Below the pieces are notes generated by a model. The model worked only from the letters and a program-made list of their open reading frames with translations, was not told the DNA's origin and ran no database searches. DNA of 44,559 nucleotides, taken from assembly GCA_016179965.1 (NCBI GenBank), contig JACPCF010000024.1:1-44559 (forward strand), in the 5' to 3' direction. The stretch is from Candidatus Rokuibacteriota bacterium (GTDB taxonomy: Bacteria > Methylomirabilota > Methylomirabilia > Rokubacteriales > CSP1-6). The position numbers were made by a program, and so were the translations under genes. The first letter of the stretch is position 1, and each line of letters opens with the position of its first letter. Shown here piece after piece: positions 43,043 to 44,559 of this stretch.

Positions 43043-44559
43043 ATGACCCCACGACGCAAGACGCGGCAGATTCAGCTGGGCTCCGTCAAGATCGGCGCCG
43101 AGGCGCCGATCACCGTGCAGTCCATGACCAAGACCGATACCCGGGACGTCGAGGCGACGCTGCTCCAGATCTGGTCGCTCGAGGCCGCCGGCTGCGACAT
43201 CGTCCGCGTGGCGGTGCCCGTGAAGGAGGCGGCGGAGAAGCTCGGGGAGATCAAGAAGCAGATCCGGATCCCGCTGGTGGCCGACATCCACTTCAACTAC
43301 AAGCTGGCCCTGATCGCCCTCGACCAGGGGGTGGACGGCCTCCGGCTGAACCCGGGGAACATCGGCGGCAAGCAGTTCGTCATGGAAGTGGTCAAGCTGG
43401 CCCAGGCACGGAAGATCCCCATTAGGATCGGGGTGAACGCGGGATCGCTGGAGAAGGATCTCCTGGCCAAGTACGGGGGGCCGACGGCGAAAGGGATGGT
43501 GGAGTCGGCGCTGCGGCATATCCGGATCCTCGAGGACTGCGGCTACCCCGAAATGAAGATCTCGCTCAAGGCCTCCGACCCGGCCATGATGATCGAGGCC
43601 TACCGCATGCTGGCTGAGCAGGTGGAGTACCCCTTCCATCTCGGAGTCACCGAGGCCGGCACGCCGACCGTGGGCACCATCAAGTCCGCCGTGGGGCTGG
43701 GGACGCTCCTGGCCGAGGGGATCGGCGACACGATCAGGGTCTCCCTGGCGGCGGATCCCGTCGAAGAGGTGCGGGTGGGGATCGAGGTCCTGAAGGCTCT
43801 GGGGCTCAGAAAACAAGGGCTCACGTTCGTCGCCTGTCCGTCGTGCGGCCGGGCCGACGTGGACCTGGTGAAGCTGGCGAAGGAGGCGGAGGAGCGGCTG
43901 AAGGGAGTGACCGAAGAAATCCACGTCGCCGTGATGGGATGTTTGCCCTCTGGCGAGCAGGTCGTGACGCGGGACGGCCCGAGGCCCATCGAAGCCGTAG
44001 GGGAAGGCGAGGAGGTGCTGACCCACGACGGGTCCCTGCGGAAGGTCCTCTGGACGACCACCCACCACTACAGGGGCGAGGTGGTGGAAGTGCATCCGAC
44101 CGGCTTTGCCCCGTTCCGGCTCACCCCCAATCACCCGGTCTGGGCCTTTTCCCGCCCCTCTCGACGCAAGGGAGGCAGGGACAAGCGTCCCCATATCCTG
44201 AGCGTGCTCAAAGATGGGCGCGAACCGAAGTGGGTAAACGCCGGTGAGCTCAGCGCCGGGTGGGTTCTCGCCTATCCCGTTCTCCGGGAGAAGGAGGACC
44301 GGGCCGCGCTCACGGCTGAAGGGGTGGGCGTCATCCCCGTGGACGACGACCTCATGACCCTCTGCGGCTACTACCTGGCCGAGGGGACGCTGTCGGGCAA
44401 GGGCGGCAAGCCCTACCAGCAGTTCTTCTATTTCCACGAGAGACAAGACACTTACGTCGAGAGGCTTTGCTCCATACTGACGGGCCTCGGGATCCGGCCC
44501 AGCATCCAGCGCCGGCGTCACACGGCGGAGGTCATTGCGCACTCGCTGGCCCTCGGAAG
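43043..44559 (+). CDS. ispG: IspG/GcpE (HMBPP synthase), interrupted by an intein; partial
   Basis: IspG reduces MEcPP to HMBPP with a [4Fe-4S] cluster. The frame opens RQIQLGSVKIGAEAPITVQS with a TIM-barrel pattern: VADIHFNYKLALIALDQGVD, RLNPGNIGG and IRIGVNAGSLEKDL. Two ligands sit in ACPSCG at residues 265 and 268. The third ligand is expected at 300 (same 35-residue spacing as in E. coli, 270 to 305), within MGCVVNGPGE. Here MG is followed by CLPSGEQVVT and a Hint domain, so host sequence stops at residue 299. The rest of the intein and the C-terminal ispG exon are outside the window. It starts 12 bases after rseP. Confidence 0.95.
   Translation, partial: MTPRRKTRQIQLGSVKIGAEAPITVQSMTKTDTRDVEATLLQIWSLEAAGCDIVRVAVPVKEAAEKLGEIKKQIRIPLVADIHFNYKLALIALDQGVDGLRLNPGNIGGKQFVMEVVKLAQARKIPIRIGVNAGSLEKDLLAKYGGPTAKGMVESALRHIRILEDCGYPEMKISLKASDPAMMIEAYRMLAEQVEYPFHLGVTEAGTPTVGTIKSAVGLGTLLAEGIGDTIRVSLAADPVEEVRVGIEVLKALGLRKQGLTFVACPSCGRADVDLVKLAKEAEERLKGVTEEIHVAVMGCLPSGEQVVTRDGPRPIEAVGEGEEVLTHDGSLRKVLWTTTHHYRGEVVEVHPTGFAPFRLTPNHPVWAFSRPSRRKGGRDKRPHILSVLKDGREPKWVNAGELSAGWVLAYPVLREKEDRAALTAEGVGVIPVDDDLMTLCGYYLAEGTLSGKGGKPYQQFFYFHERQDTYVERLCSILTGLGIRPSIQRRRHTAEVIAHSLALG
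43940..44559 (+). mobile_element. Intein with LAGLIDADG endonuclease domain inside ispG (5' part only)
   Basis: From Cys300 (TGT, 43940-43942) the frame leaves IspG and reads as an intein. Block A is CLPSGEQVVTRDGPRPIEAV with VLTHDG. Block B, FRLTPNHPVWAF at about 44115-44150, has the T-x-x-H form. A homing endonuclease follows, with first LAGLIDADG-type motif LCGYYLAEGTLSG near 44360-44398. Splicing would start with Cys1 and would need the host cluster-ligand cysteine as the +1 residue, placed after the unseen HN end. 206 codons are visible; full inteins with endonuclease are usually 330-550. Codons such as TGT, TTG, TCT, AGA and ACT appear more often than in the host part. Confidence 0.93.

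Overview
The window is a densely packed, high-GC stretch of bacterial chromosome. Genes often overlap by 1-8 bases, and almost all lie on the plus strand. The genes point to a Gram-negative-type bacterium: ISC iron-sulfur assembly, DsrEFH-like sulfur carriers, a periplasmic amino-acid-type ABC transporter next to an acyl-CoA ligase, a biotin-dependent acyl-CoA carboxylase and the MEP isoprenoid pathway. This gene mix resembles uncultivated soil or groundwater lineages such as Rokubacteria/Methylomirabilota or deltaproteobacteria-like groups. That placement is inference from gene content only.

Layout. (1) 1-414: a lower-GC patch with a minus-strand frame that runs off the left edge. (2) 453-4328: iscU-iscA, a hairpin/U-tract, then hscB-hscA-fdx-iscX; neither iscR nor iscS is in this operon. 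(3) 4332-5246: minus-strand dsrH-dsrF-dsrE-like sulfur relay genes. (4) 5325-7547: iscS, a second and altered IscU, and cysE, transcribed divergently from dsrE. Regions 2-4 form one sulfur section: CysE supplies cysteine, IscS makes persulfide, two scaffolds and the Hsc chaperones build clusters, and the DsrEFH-like proteins may carry sulfur elsewhere. (5) 7612-9124: a small HTH protein and DNA polymerase IV. (6) 9144-15643: a consensus sigma-70 promoter and livK-livG-livF, an acyl-CoA ligase, livM-livH. The ligase has no proper start and seems joined to livF through a +1 shift. (7) 15689-21478: two ferritin-like proteins, a biotin carboxylase, a biotin carrier, a DinB-fold protein, a carboxyltransferase and a small membrane protein. 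(8) 21676-24062, minus: a methyltransferase and a housekeeping-type sigma factor. (9) 24177-32849: cinA, yceI (minus), cobalamin adenosyltransferase, ACT-malic enzyme, two glycosyltransferases flanking an aminotransferase, and nth. (10) 32926-44559: rplM-rpsI-argC-argJ-rpsB-tsf-pyrH-frr-uppS-cdsA-dxr-rseP-ispG, a growth, envelope and isoprenoid block.

The most striking feature is at the right edge. ispG (gcpE), which encodes the [4Fe-4S] enzyme HMBPP synthase, is interrupted by an intein with Hint blocks A and B and the first LAGLIDADG motif. The insertion falls exactly at the third cluster-ligating cysteine. The window ends inside the intein, so its C-terminal splice junction is not visible.

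Five exact TTGACA hexamers sit 17-18 bases upstream of a TAnnnT hexamer, giving a consistent picture of promoter sequence. Several start codons lie so close to their -10 element that leaderless or near-leaderless transcripts are likely.
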